NCBI RefSeq assembly: GCF_003390845.1
Contig: NZ_QMEK01000007.1
Location: 1-64,000 of the forward strand
Source: Tropicimonas sp. IMCC34043
Lineage (GTDB): Bacteria > Pseudomonadota > Alphaproteobacteria > Rhodobacterales > Rhodobacteraceae
Direction of reading: 5' to 3'
DNA: 64,000 nucleotides
The translations under genes were made by a program, and so were the position numbers. The notes beneath the pieces were generated by a model. It was not told the origin of the DNA. It saw only the letters and a program-made list of their open reading frames with translations, and ran no database searches. Positions 8,385 through 16,628 of this stretch are shown here, one piece after another (position 1 is the first letter of the stretch; each line of letters starts with the position of its first letter).

Positions 8385-9725
8385 ATGCTTCACAGCTTCC
8401 GAACCAATGCCGCGAGGGCGCGGCGCGCCGGCGTAATGACCGGCACCGCCGCGGCGATGACGGCCTCGATGATGCTGGGCCATGCGGCGGCCGCGACAGA
8501 TCTGCCGGTCTGGGACGATTATTCCTATGAGGGCCAGGTCGCCGTCATGGAAAGCCTGAACAAGAATTTCGAGGCGGCGCATCCGGACGTCAAGATCCAG
8601 CGCACGCAGCGGACCTTTGACGATCTCGCGCTGACGCTGAAGCTTGCGGTGTCCGCCGGCGACGGCCCGATCGTGACCAAGGTCAACCAGGGCGCCAAGG
8701 ACATGGGCACCATGGCCCAGGAAGGCCTGCTGCTGCCGGTCGACGATTATATTGCCGAATATGGCTGGGCCGAGCGTCAGTCCGACTCGCTGCTGGCGCG
8801 CGACCGCTGGTCGGAAGACGGCCAGTTCGGCACCGGCCCCACCTATGGCATCTCGGGCCTCGCCGAGATCGTCGGGCTCTACTACAACCAGAAGGTCCTT
8901 GAAGATGCCGGCGTCGAGCTGCCTTTGACCAGCTTCGAGGATTTCCTTGCCGCGCTCGACAAGGTCAAGGCCTCGGGCCAGACGCCGATTGCCATGGGCA
9001 CCGCCAAGCAGCACCTCGCGCTGCACCTTCTGGCCGCTGTCAGCCAGGCCCATATCGATGCCTCGGACCGCGCCCAGCTTGACGATCTCGTTTATGGCCG
9101 CGGTGGCTCCTGGAACACGCCGGGCAACCTCGAATCTGCCACGCTGATGCAGGACTGGGCCGAGAACGGCTATTTCACCGACGGCTTTCAGGGCATTTCG
9201 GGCGATGACGCGGTGCAATTGTTCATTGCCGGTCAGGCCGCGTTCATGACCTCGGGCACCTGGTATTTCGGTGACATGCAGATCAACCCCGATATCCACT
9301 TCATGGCGATCCCGGCGCCCGAGGGCATCAGCGCCCCGCTGTCCGTCGGCGGCGTCGATCTGGCCTGGGCGATCACCTCGATCGCGGATGACGACGCCTC
9401 GCGCGATCTCGCCGGCGCCTATATCGACTACATGGTCTCGCCCGAGGCCGCGATTGAATGGGCCAATGCCGGCTATCTGCCCTCGACCACGCTGCCCGAC
9501 GACGCCGATGTCGACCTGGCGCCGCTGCTCACCGAAGGGGTCGCCATGTGGAAGACCCTGAATGCCAACGACGCCATCGGCCACTACCCCGACTGGGCAA
9601 GCCCGACGATGTTGAAGACCATCGACGACAACATGCCCCTGCTGCTGGCCGGTCGCCAGACACCGGAAGAGTTCATCGGCATGCTCGACACCGACTATGC
9701 CGGCTATCTGGCGAGCAAGAACTGA
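8385..9725 (+). CDS. Sugar ABC transporter substrate-binding protein
   Basis: 446 residues of the family 1 carbohydrate-binding class. The N-terminus has a basic stretch (RARRAGVM) then a hydrophobic, alanine-rich segment ending HAAAATDLP, a Sec-type signal peptide probably cleaved near residue 36. The mature protein has the usual binding-protein landmarks: an early NFEAAHPDVKIQ strand, GLYYNQKVLEDAGVELP in the middle, and GQAAFMTSGTWYFGDM in the second lobe. A strong hairpin and two CUT1 permeases follow, with no ATPase. It probably delivers a sugar or oligosaccharide distinct from that of the first importer; the identity is not readable. Confidence 0.9.
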   Translation: MLHSFRTNAARARRAGVMTGTAAAMTASMMLGHAAAATDLPVWDDYSYEGQVAVMESLNKNFEAAHPDVKIQRTQRTFDDLALTLKLAVSAGDGPIVTKVNQGAKDMGTMAQEGLLLPVDDYIAEYGWAERQSDSLLARDRWSEDGQFGTGPTYGISGLAEIVGLYYNQKVLEDAGVELPLTSFEDFLAALDKVKASGQTPIAMGTAKQHLALHLLAAVSQAHIDASDRAQLDDLVYGRGGSWNTPGNLESATLMQDWAENGYFTDGFQGISGDDAVQLFIAGQAAFMTSGTWYFGDMQINPDIHFMAIPAPEGISAPLSVGGVDLAWAITSIADDDASRDLAGAYIDYMVSPEAAIEWANAGYLPSTTLPDDADVDLAPLLTEGVAMWKTLNANDAIGHYPDWASPTMLKTIDDNMPLLLAGRQTPEEFIGMLDTDYAGYLASKN

Positions 9726-9743
9726 TCCGCACACCCTGACCTC

Positions 9744-9768
9744 CCGCGGCCGTCCCGGACGGCCGCGG
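9744..9768 (+). other. Intercistronic hairpin after binding-protein gene
   Basis: Perfect 11-bp inverted repeat, arms CCGCGGCCGTC (9744-9754) and GACGGCCGCGG (9758-9768) with a 3-base loop, 18 bases after the binding-protein stop and before the permease. No T-tract. Likely a 3' stabiliser or partial terminator giving more binding protein than permease. Confidence 0.65.
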
Positions 9769-9786
9769 ACCTGACTAGGAACCGCA

Positions 9787-10674
9787 ATGAAAAGCTCTGT
9801 CCTTGATGCGCCGGCACGCAAGAACCTGATCTTCCTGCTGCCGGGTCTGATCCTCTATGCCACATTCGTGCTTGGCCCGATCATCGCCGCGGCGGTCCTG
9901 GGCTTCACCGAATGGAACGGGATCAGCGCCCCGAAATTCGTCTGGTTCAAGAACTATATCGAGCTTTTCGGCGATCCCTATTTCGGGATTGCGCTGCGCA
10001 ACAACGCAATGCTGATGTTCTTCTACTGCGTGCTGCCCTTGCTGATCGGCGTCGCGCTTGCCTCGATCGTCAGTGCCATCAAGTCGCGCGAGCAACTGGC
10101 GATCCGCACGTTGCTGTTCATGCCCTATATCATGCCCTCGGCGGTTCTGGGCATCATCTGGCAGTGGCTCTACAATCCCGCCTTCGGCCCGATCAACCAG
10201 ATCCTGAAGGGCCTCGGCCTTGGCGCGCTGGCGCTGCCGTGGCTTGGGGATTTCAACTTTGCCCTGCCGGCGGTCGGCATCGTCGCCACCTGGTATTACT
10301 TCGGCTTCTGCATGGTGATCTTCCTCACCGGCCTGCAGCGGCTGGACGATTCGGTGTTCGAGGCCGCCCGCGTCGACGGTGCGGGGTCCTTGTACATCTT
10401 CCGCCGCATCACCCTGCCGCTGCTTCTGCCCGAGATCCGTATCGTGCTGCTGCTGACGATCATCGCCTCGATCAAGAGCTTCGATCTGATCTTCACCATG
10501 ACCCGCGGCGGGCCGGCCAACGCGACGCTGGTGCCGAACATCTACATGTACGAACTCGGCTTTCAGCTCGGCCGCTACGGCTATGCGGCCTCGGTCGCCA
10601 TTATCGGCGCCATCCTCATCTTCATCGTCAACTACGCGGTCCATCGCTTCGTGCGTCCCGCGGACGGAGTCTAA
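9787..10674 (+). CDS. Sugar ABC transporter permease (MalF-type)
   Basis: 295 residues, inner membrane. The first helix (LIFLLPGLILYATFVLGPII) is preceded by a short charged N-terminus, and the EAA loop reads FEAARVDGAGSLYIF followed by RITLPLLLPEI. Further hydrophobic segments continue to the C-terminus, as usual for CUT1 permeases with six or more helices. It is followed 5 bases later by the partner permease. With the preceding binding protein it forms an importer that still needs an ATPase encoded elsewhere. Confidence 0.9.
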   Translation: MKSSVLDAPARKNLIFLLPGLILYATFVLGPIIAAAVLGFTEWNGISAPKFVWFKNYIELFGDPYFGIALRNNAMLMFFYCVLPLLIGVALASIVSAIKSREQLAIRTLLFMPYIMPSAVLGIIWQWLYNPAFGPINQILKGLGLGALALPWLGDFNFALPAVGIVATWYYFGFCMVIFLTGLQRLDDSVFEAARVDGAGSLYIFRRITLPLLLPEIRIVLLLTIIASIKSFDLIFTMTRGGPANATLVPNIYMYELGFQLGRYGYAASVAIIGAILIFIVNYAVHRFVRPADGV

Positions 10675-10679
10675 CGCCG

Positions 10680-11516
10680 ATGGTCACCGCCTCCACCTCT
10701 CGCGCGATGAAGGCGTTGAGCTTTCGCATCGTCATGTGGCTCTTCACCCTGATGACGGTCATCCCCTTCGGCCTGCTGTTGCTGACCTCGCTGAAAAGCA
10801 AGAAGGACCTGTTCCGCGGCGCCTTCGTGCTGCCCGAGACCCCGCATTTCGAGAATTATGTCAGCGCCTGGGTCGACGGGCATTTCGGGATCTATTTCTG
10901 GAACTCGATCATCGTGGTGATCCCTGTGGTCGCCGTCAGTGTCGTGCTGGGGCTGATGACCGGGTTCGCCTTTGCCTTCCTCTCGTTCCCGTTCAAGCGG
11001 CTGACCTTTGCGGTGCTGACCATCGGCATGATGGTCCCGACCGAGGCCTTTATCATCCCGCTCTATTACCAGATGCGGTTCCTCGGGCTGCTGAACAGCT
11101 ATGCCGCGATGATCCTGCCGCAGATCGCGATGTCGGTGCCGTTTGCCACGCTGTTCATGTCGCTTGCCATGCAGCAGTTGCCAAAGGAGGTGCTGGAGGC
11201 CGCGATGCTGGACGGTGCGCCGCGCGGCATGATCCTGCGCCGGGTCATCATCCCGCTGCTGAAGCCCGCAATCTCGTCGCTGGGGCTGTTCCTGTTCATC
11301 TGGACCTGGAACGAGTTCCTGATCCCGCTGGTGCTGGTCAACGACGACGTCTATCGGACCATGCCGCTCGGGATGCTGTTCTTTCAGGGCCGCTACACGG
11401 TCAATACCCCGGTGCTGACCGCCGGTGCGGTGCTGGTCATCGCCCCGATCATCGTCATCTATCTGATCTTCCAGCGGAAGTTCATCGAAGGCCTGACCGC
11501 CGGCGCCACCAAATAG
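10680..11516 (+). CDS. Sugar ABC transporter permease (MalG-type)
   Basis: 278 residues from the ATG at 10680; the open frame extends upstream inside the previous permease but is out of frame with real coding there. The first transmembrane helix (IVMWLFTLMTVIPFGLLLLT) is followed by SLKSKKDLF, the EAA loop is EAAMLDGAPRGMIL with IIPLLKPAI, and a C-terminal FQRKFIEGLTAGATK tail is typical of MalG-type subunits. It ends the importer operon; a GntR regulator gene begins 200 bases later on the same strand. Confidence 0.9.
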   Translation: MVTASTSRAMKALSFRIVMWLFTLMTVIPFGLLLLTSLKSKKDLFRGAFVLPETPHFENYVSAWVDGHFGIYFWNSIIVVIPVVAVSVVLGLMTGFAFAFLSFPFKRLTFAVLTIGMMVPTEAFIIPLYYQMRFLGLLNSYAAMILPQIAMSVPFATLFMSLAMQQLPKEVLEAAMLDGAPRGMILRRVIIPLLKPAISSLGLFLFIWTWNEFLIPLVLVNDDVYRTMPLGMLFFQGRYTVNTPVLTAGAVLVIAPIIVIYLIFQRKFIEGLTAGATK

Positions 11517-11611
11517 GCGTCGGCCGGGCGACAGGCACGGACCGGACCCCGATCGCCGTCCGCATGGCTGCCCGTTAAGGGCACAATTCATGATTCCCTC
11601 TGCCGAGGCGA

Positions 11612-11623
11612 TTGTGTACACAT
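11612..11623. promoter_or_regulatory. Candidate GntR operator
   Basis: A perfect 10-bp palindrome TGTGTACACA (11613-11622) about 95 bases before the GntR gene. The 12-base context TTGTGTACACAT matches TTGTATACACAG at 12497-12508, upstream of the SDR gene, at 10 of 12 positions. FadR/FCD-type GntR regulators commonly bind short palindromes of the TTGTNTACAA kind, so this is a likely autoregulatory site. Confidence 0.55.
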
Positions 11624-11716
11624 CGTCGTTGATCGCCATGCAACGCCACCCCTTCACGGCCAAAGGTCGCGTCCCATCGAACCAGCCCGTCAACTGGGCG
11701 GGAACAGGTTATTGAA

Positions 11717-12382
11717 ATGCAGCTTGAATCGCCGCCGGCAACAACTCTTTCAGCCTCGATTCAATCTGTTATCGAAAGCGACATCGTCGACGGGCGGCTG
11801 CGGCCCGGCGACAAGCTCGACGAAGTGATGCTGGCCGAACGGCTTTCGACCTCGCGGACGCCGGTGCGCGAGGCGCTGCGCGCGCTTGCCTCCATCGGCC
11901 TCGTGAACATCAGACCGCGTGTCGGCGCAACTGTCGCCCGCCCGAGCGTATCGGAAGTCCTCGAGATGTTCGAAGTCGTGGCCGAGATGGAGGCCGTCGC
12001 CGTCCGTCTCGCCTGCGGCCGTGCCAACGCCGGCGACCGGACGCGCATCGTGCAACTGCATGAATTGTGTCAGGAAAAGGCGCAGAAGGGCACTGCCCAG
12101 GAATATTTCGACGCCAACAACGGCTTTCACGGCGCGATCTGGCACGCGTCGGGCAACCAGACGCTCGAAACCGAGATCTTCCGGATCAATCGCCGCCTCT
12201 CGCCCTATCGGCGGGTCATCACCTTCAATCCCGGCCGCACCCAGACGGCCATGGCGGAACACTTGACGATCATCAATGCGATCCGCGGCAACGATGCCGA
12301 GGCCGCCGCGACGGCGATGCGCGATCATGTCTCGATCCTGTCGGAAGACGTGATCAGCCTGGCGCACAATCTGAGGCTCTAG
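11717..12382 (+). CDS. GntR family transcriptional regulator, FadR (FCD) subfamily
   Basis: 221 residues. A winged helix-turn-helix occupies about residues 12-75 (LAERLSTSRTPVREALRALASIGLV is the recognition region). The all-helical FCD effector domain follows, with the metal-ligand pattern of the family visible as Asp and His in DANNGFH, His in AEHLTIINAI and His in MRDHV. Such proteins sense small organic acids or sugar acids and usually repress. It sits between the second sugar importer and the 19-gene cluster, and matching palindromes lie before itself and before the SDR gene. I infer that it controls both itself and the cluster. Confidence 0.9.
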   Translation: MQLESPPATTLSASIQSVIESDIVDGRLRPGDKLDEVMLAERLSTSRTPVREALRALASIGLVNIRPRVGATVARPSVSEVLEMFEVVAEMEAVAVRLACGRANAGDRTRIVQLHELCQEKAQKGTAQEYFDANNGFHGAIWHASGNQTLETEIFRINRRLSPYRRVITFNPGRTQTAMAEHLTIINAIRGNDAEAAATAMRDHVSILSEDVISLAHNLRL

Positions 12383-12496
12383 TCCGGGACTCCGGCCCCC
12401 TCCGCGTCATTTAAGTCCAAATATCGGGCACTTCCCGTTATCTTTGCACAAGGAGCCGCCTTGATACTGCAACGAAATGCGGCGTGGCCGGATTTT

Positions 12497-12527
12497 CTTG
12501 TATACACAGCATGATCGTCTTGTATTC
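12497..12527. promoter_or_regulatory. Tandem GntR operator candidates before the 19-gene cluster
   Basis: TTGTATACACAG (12497-12508, containing the palindrome TGTATACA) and a second half-related copy TTGTATTCA (12519-12527). Their starts are 22 bases apart, about two helical turns. The first copy closely matches the site before the GntR gene. They lie 72-102 bases upstream of the SDR start, where a promoter would be expected. Confidence 0.55.
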
Positions 12528-12598
12528 ATTGTGCGAAGGCGGTCGCACCTGAGCTTGACCGCCATGGCGGGCCGAACGCCCCTTCGAAAGGACGTTGC

Positions 12599-13381
12599 AT
12601 GGATCTCGGACTCAACGGAAAGCGCGTGCTGATCACCGGTGGCTCGCAAGGCATCGGCGAAGGCGTGGCGCAGGTATTTGCCGAAGAGGGCGCGATCCTG
12701 CATCTGACCGCCCGCAATGCCGAAAGGCTCGAGGCAGTGGCAACCCGCCTGCGCAACGACCATGGCGCGGTGGTTTCCGTCTATCCCATGGACCTGACCG
12801 GGGGCGAGGCCCCGATCCGGCTGGCCGAGACGGTGGGCGATGTCGACGTGCTGATCAACAACGCGGGCGTGATCCCGGGCGGCAATCTGTTTTCCTCCGA
12901 CGATGCAAGCTGGCGCGCGAACTGGGATCTGAAGATTTTCGGCTACATCAACATGTGCCGCGTCTATTATCGGAAGATGAAAGAGGCAGGCGGCGGCGTG
13001 ATCATCAATGACATCGGCAATGCGGGCGAACGCTTTGATCCCGACTACATCGCCGGCACCACCGGCAATGCCAGTCTGATGGCCTTCACGCGCGCGCTTG
13101 GCGCCCGCAGCCTTGACGACAATATCCGCGTGGTCGGGGTCAATCCCGGGCCCGTCGATACCTCGCGCATCTACAAGCTGCTGCGCCGCCGCGCGCTCGA
13201 CTGGTACAACGACGAAAGCCGGTGGGAGGAACTGCTGGCGACCTATCCGCTGAAACGCCCCGCCAAGGTGCGCGAGATTGCTGATCTGATGGCGTTCCTC
13301 GCCTCGTACCGCTCCGCCTATACCACCGGTACCATCTTTACCGTCGATGGCGGCATCGCCTCGCGCGCGTCGATCATCTGA
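12599..13381 (+). CDS. Short-chain dehydrogenase/reductase (SDR), atypical active site
   Basis: 260 residues, cytoplasmic NAD(P)-dependent oxidoreductase. The Rossmann dinucleotide motif GGSQGIG is at residues 14-20 and the structural NNAG at 87-90. The active-site region is unusual: Tyr150 is followed at +4 by Thr (YIAGTTGNASL), where classical SDRs have Lys (YxxxK), and no Ser stands in the usual upstream position (IINDIGNAG). This subtype may use other residues. It is the first gene of the cluster; GAAAGGA lies shortly before its ATG. Its stop codon overlaps the aldehyde dehydrogenase start by one base, which suggests consecutive alcohol and aldehyde oxidation. Confidence 0.85.
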   Translation: MDLGLNGKRVLITGGSQGIGEGVAQVFAEEGAILHLTARNAERLEAVATRLRNDHGAVVSVYPMDLTGGEAPIRLAETVGDVDVLINNAGVIPGGNLFSSDDASWRANWDLKIFGYINMCRVYYRKMKEAGGGVIINDIGNAGERFDPDYIAGTTGNASLMAFTRALGARSLDDNIRVVGVNPGPVDTSRIYKLLRRRALDWYNDESRWEELLATYPLKRPAKVREIADLMAFLASYRSAYTTGTIFTVDGGIASRASII

Positions 13382-14913
13382 TGTCCCCGGCCCCGTCATC
13401 CCCGTTCCAGCCCTCGCTCGATCCGGCGCCCTGGCAGGACTTTCCGCTGTACATCGGCGGTGTCTGGACCGCGGCCCGGTCGATGGCGCGGCGCGAGGTT
13501 CTGCGACCGGCGACCGGGGCCGCGGGTTGGAGCGTGGCCGAGGCGGACACGGGCGACGTGGCCGCGGCCTGCGATGCGGCGGCCGGGGCCTTTGCCACAT
13601 GGTCGGCGCTCGACAGCGACGAACGCGGACGGCTGTTGCGGGCGCTGGCGCAGATCGTGCGCGCACGCATGACGGACCTTGCCACGCTCGAGGCCGCAAT
13701 CACCGGGCGGCCGATCCGCGAGATGCGCGCACAGATGTCGCGCATCCCGGAATGGCTCGAGTATTTCGCGGGCATAGCACTTGGCCTCGAAGGCGGTTCG
13801 AACCGGGTCAAGGGCGGGTTCCTGACCTATACCCGGTATCGTCCCCGCGGGGTCTGCGCCTTGCTGACGCCCTGGAACCACCCGATCCTGATCCTGACCA
13901 AGAAGCTTGGCGCAGCGCTCGCCGCGGGAAACACCGTGGTGGTGAAACCGTCTGAGCTTGCCCCGGTCACGCCGCTTTTGCTGGCCGACTGGGCGATCGA
14001 GGCGGGCCTGCCCGCGGGCGTCATCAACGTGGTGACGGGCGGCGGTGCGACCGGCGCGGCGCTCGTCGCCAATCCGCATGTCGCGCATATCGATCTGACC
14101 GGTGGCACGGCGACCGGCAAGCGCGTGGCCGCTGCCGCCGCCGAACGGCTGGTGCCCTGCACGCTGGAACTCGGCGGCAAGACCCCGGTGATCGTGTTCG
14201 ACAGCGCCGATCTTGACGAGGCCGTGGCGGGCGCGCTGTTTGCCGGGTTCGTGGCCGCCGGGCAGACCTGCGTCTCGGGCAGCCGGTTCCTGGTGCAGCG
14301 GCCGGTCTATGAGGCGTTCCTCGACCGGCTCGGCGCCCGGGTGCGCGCCCTGCGGCAGGGCGATCCGGCCGAGATGGCGACAGATATCGGCCCGGTGATC
14401 TCGGCCGAGGCGCGCGACCGCTGCATGGGCTATGTCGCCCGGTCCCGCGATGCCGGGCTGCGGCTGATCGCGGGCGGCGAATTGCCCGATCTGCCGGGCC
14501 AGCTTGCGGGCGGTTTCTTTGTGCCCCCCACCGTCTTTGCCGACGTGCCGCCGGATGCGTCGCTGTTCTGCGACGAGGTTTTCGGCCCCGTCGTTTCGGT
14601 CACCCCGTTCGACACCGAAGACGAGGCCATAGCGCTTGCCAACGCCGGACCCTTCGCGCTTGGCGCCTCGGTCTGGACCCGCGATATCCTGCTGGCGCAT
14701 CGCGTCGTCGACCGGCTGAAGGCCGGCGTGGTCTGGATCAACGATCACCACAAGAACGACCCGCGGTCGATCTGGGGCGGATCGGGCGAAAGCGGCTATG
14801 GCCACGAAAACGGCTGGGACGCGCTGCTCGGCTATCTGATCAAGGGATCAGTCACGGTGCGCACCGCGCCGGACTTTGCCGACTGGTTTGCCGGAGGCGA
14901 CCGCTATGGCTGA
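13381..14913 (+). CDS. Aldehyde dehydrogenase (betaine-aldehyde/aminoaldehyde-type)
   Basis: 510 residues, NAD(P)-dependent. The catalytic Cys is at about residue 297 (AAGQTCVSGSRF) and the general-base Glu at 263 (LELGGKTPV); the cofactor-binding region has TPWNHPIL and the Asn (N166) that stabilises the oxyanion. Length and motifs match the ALDH superfamily, near the betaine-aldehyde/aminoaldehyde dehydrogenases, but the substrate cannot be fixed. The gene starts at the last base of the SDR stop codon and overlaps the following ATPase by 8 bases. It would oxidise an aldehyde made by the SDR or by the downstream amine oxidase. Confidence 0.92.
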   Translation: MSPAPSSPFQPSLDPAPWQDFPLYIGGVWTAARSMARREVLRPATGAAGWSVAEADTGDVAAACDAAAGAFATWSALDSDERGRLLRALAQIVRARMTDLATLEAAITGRPIREMRAQMSRIPEWLEYFAGIALGLEGGSNRVKGGFLTYTRYRPRGVCALLTPWNHPILILTKKLGAALAAGNTVVVKPSELAPVTPLLLADWAIEAGLPAGVINVVTGGGATGAALVANPHVAHIDLTGGTATGKRVAAAAAERLVPCTLELGGKTPVIVFDSADLDEAVAGALFAGFVAAGQTCVSGSRFLVQRPVYEAFLDRLGARVRALRQGDPAEMATDIGPVISAEARDRCMGYVARSRDAGLRLIAGGELPDLPGQLAGGFFVPPTVFADVPPDASLFCDEVFGPVVSVTPFDTEDEAIALANAGPFALGASVWTRDILLAHRVVDRLKAGVVWINDHHKNDPRSIWGGSGESGYGHENGWDALLGYLIKGSVTVRTAPDFADWFAGGDRYG

Positions 14914-15709
14914 ACCGGCGCTGCGCGACACCGCGATGCCTGCGGTCGATGTCCGGAACCTGTCGCTGGTCTATCGGTCGCGCGACCGGGCCGTGAACGC
15001 GCTGTCGAATGTCGATCTGCAGGTCGAGCGGGGCAGCTTCGTCTCGCTGATCGGGCCGTCGGGCTGCGGGAAAAGCACGCTGCTGCGGGTTCTGGGCGAT
15101 CTTCTGGCCCCGACGTCCGGCACCGTGCTGCTCGATGGCCGCGCGCCGCGGGCCGAGCGGCTGGACCGGCGGATCGGCTTTGTGTTTCAGGACCCGGCCC
15201 TGCCCGAGTGGCGCACCATCCTCGCCAATGTCGCCCTGCCGCTCGAACTGCGCGGCACCCCGCGCGCGGATCGCGAGGCGCAGGCGCGCGAGCTGATCGA
15301 TCTGGTCGGGCTGACCGGCTTCGAGGGCGCCTATCCGCGCCAGTTGTCGGGGGGGATGCGCCAGCGCGCCGCGATTGCCCGGGCGCTTTCGACCAAGCCG
15401 CGGCTCCTGCTGCTCGACGAACCCTTTGGCGCGCTCGACCAGATCACCCGCGACCGGCTGAACCTGGAGCTGATGCACATCCACGAAGTGACGCGTGTGA
15501 CCGTGGTGCTGGTGACCCATTCGATCCGCGAGGCGGTGCTGCTGTCGGACCGGATCGTGGTGATGACGCCGCGGCCGGGCCGGATCTCGCGCATTCTGGA
15601 AGACAGGCTGCCGCGGCCGCGCCGGCTGCAGACCCGCGATCTGCCGGACTATGAAGATCTCGTGCGGCTCGGCAACAGCGCGTTGGAACGGGGCTATGCC
15701 CATGTCTGA
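14906..15709 (+). CDS. ABC transporter ATP-binding protein (SsuB/TauB/ThiZ-type)
   Basis: 267 residues, cytoplasmic ATPase of a nitrate/sulfonate/pyrimidine-type importer. Walker A is GPSGCGKST, the signature is LSGGMRQRAAIARAL, Walker B is LLLLDEPFGALD, and the switch His is in VTHSIREAVLL. The ATG at 14906 has GGAGG at 14893-14897; the frame is open 30 bases further up but without a better start. It overlaps the aldehyde dehydrogenase end by 8 bases and the permease start by 8 bases, the same arrangement twice, indicating coupled translation. Confidence 0.93.
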   Translation: MAEPALRDTAMPAVDVRNLSLVYRSRDRAVNALSNVDLQVERGSFVSLIGPSGCGKSTLLRVLGDLLAPTSGTVLLDGRAPRAERLDRRIGFVFQDPALPEWRTILANVALPLELRGTPRADREAQARELIDLVGLTGFEGAYPRQLSGGMRQRAAIARALSTKPRLLLLDEPFGALDQITRDRLNLELMHIHEVTRVTVVLVTHSIREAVLLSDRIVVMTPRPGRISRILEDRLPRPRRLQTRDLPDYEDLVRLGNSALERGYAHV

Positions 15710-16532
15710 GCCTATGTCTCAGCCATTGTCCAAGACCGCTCCCGCCGCGAGACGCGCTGGCATGGTGCTTCGGCTGGTCGAGGAGGCAGGGCCGCCCATC
15801 GTCGTTCTGGTGGTGCTGATCGCGTTCTGGGAATGGGCCTGCCATGCCTTCGGGATCAAGACCTATGTCCTGCCCGCGCCCTCGTCGATTCTGGGCGCCT
15901 TCATCAAGGGCAGCAATACGCTTCTCTATCACGCCGGCATCACCGCCTTCGAGGCGATGGCGGGGTTCGTCATCGGCTCGGCGCTTGGCGCGCTTATCGG
16001 CACCGCATTCGCCTATTCGCGCTTTCTTGCCCGCGGCTTCCTGCCCTATATCATCGCCGCCAACACCATCCCGGTCGTCGCCATCGCGCCGATCATCATC
16101 ATCTGGTTCGGCCATGGCATCGGCTCGAAAATCGCCGTCACAGCCTTCCTGTCGTTCTTCCCGCTTGCGCTGAACATGATGAAGGGGCTGCAAAGCTATG
16201 ACCGGGTGGTGATGGATGTCTTTCACATCGCCGCCGCCACCCCGACACAGGCATTCTTCAAGATGCGGCTGCCAAGCGCGCTGCCCTATGTCTTTGTCGG
16301 GCTGAAGCTGAATGTCACCTTCTCGGTGATCGGCGCCATCGTGGCAGAGTTCGTGCAGGCCGACCGCGGTCTCGGCTTTGTCATAATGACGTCGTACCGG
16401 AGTATGGCGATGCCGCGGCTTTGGGCGGCGATGCTGCTGTCGGCGCTGATGGGTATCGTATTTTTCCTGATCGTCGCGGCGCTGGAGCGGGTCTTTGTCC
16501 CCTGGCACGCCTCGATGGATCCGGGCCGCTGA
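15702..16532 (+). CDS. ABC transporter permease (SsuC/TauC/ThiX-type)
   Basis: 276 residues, inner membrane. The hydrophobic segments match the six-helix plan of nitrate/taurine permeases, with the characteristic YVLPAPSSILGAF region after the first helix. The EAA-like loop is AAATPTQAFFKMRLPSALPYVF. I chose the ATG at 15702 (MSEPMSQP), which overlaps the ATPase stop, over an in-frame ATG at 15651 that lies inside the ATPase gene. The partner binding protein follows after a short gap containing a hairpin. Confidence 0.92.
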   Translation: MSEPMSQPLSKTAPAARRAGMVLRLVEEAGPPIVVLVVLIAFWEWACHAFGIKTYVLPAPSSILGAFIKGSNTLLYHAGITAFEAMAGFVIGSALGALIGTAFAYSRFLARGFLPYIIAANTIPVVAIAPIIIIWFGHGIGSKIAVTAFLSFFPLALNMMKGLQSYDRVVMDVFHIAAATPTQAFFKMRLPSALPYVFVGLKLNVTFSVIGAIVAEFVQADRGLGFVIMTSYRSMAMPRLWAAMLLSALMGIVFFLIVAALERVFVPWHASMDPGR

Positions 16533-16564
16533 CCGCGCCGCCCTGAGGGCAGCGCTCCAAAGAC

Positions 16565-16582
16565 CCGGGCCGAACGGCCCGG
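16565..16582 (+). other. Hairpin before NMT1 binding-protein gene
   Basis: CCGGGCC (16565-16571), loop GAAC, GGCCCGG (16576-16582). The same 7-bp stem sequence recurs with loop TTCG directly after the binding-protein gene (17639-17656), so that gene is bracketed by matching hairpins. Confidence 0.55.
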
Positions 16583-16628
16583 AGACGACGACACGACAGG
16601 ACCAACAGAGATATTGAAAGTGAGCACG

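Noticed and set aside
12383-12598. Possible TPP riboswitch upstream of the NMT1/ECF cluster, suggested by an ACCTGA-like sequence near 12546
   Set aside because: The other conserved TPP element (CTGAGA with its helix partner) is not present at the right distance, so the match is chance. The GntR-like sites explain regulation better.
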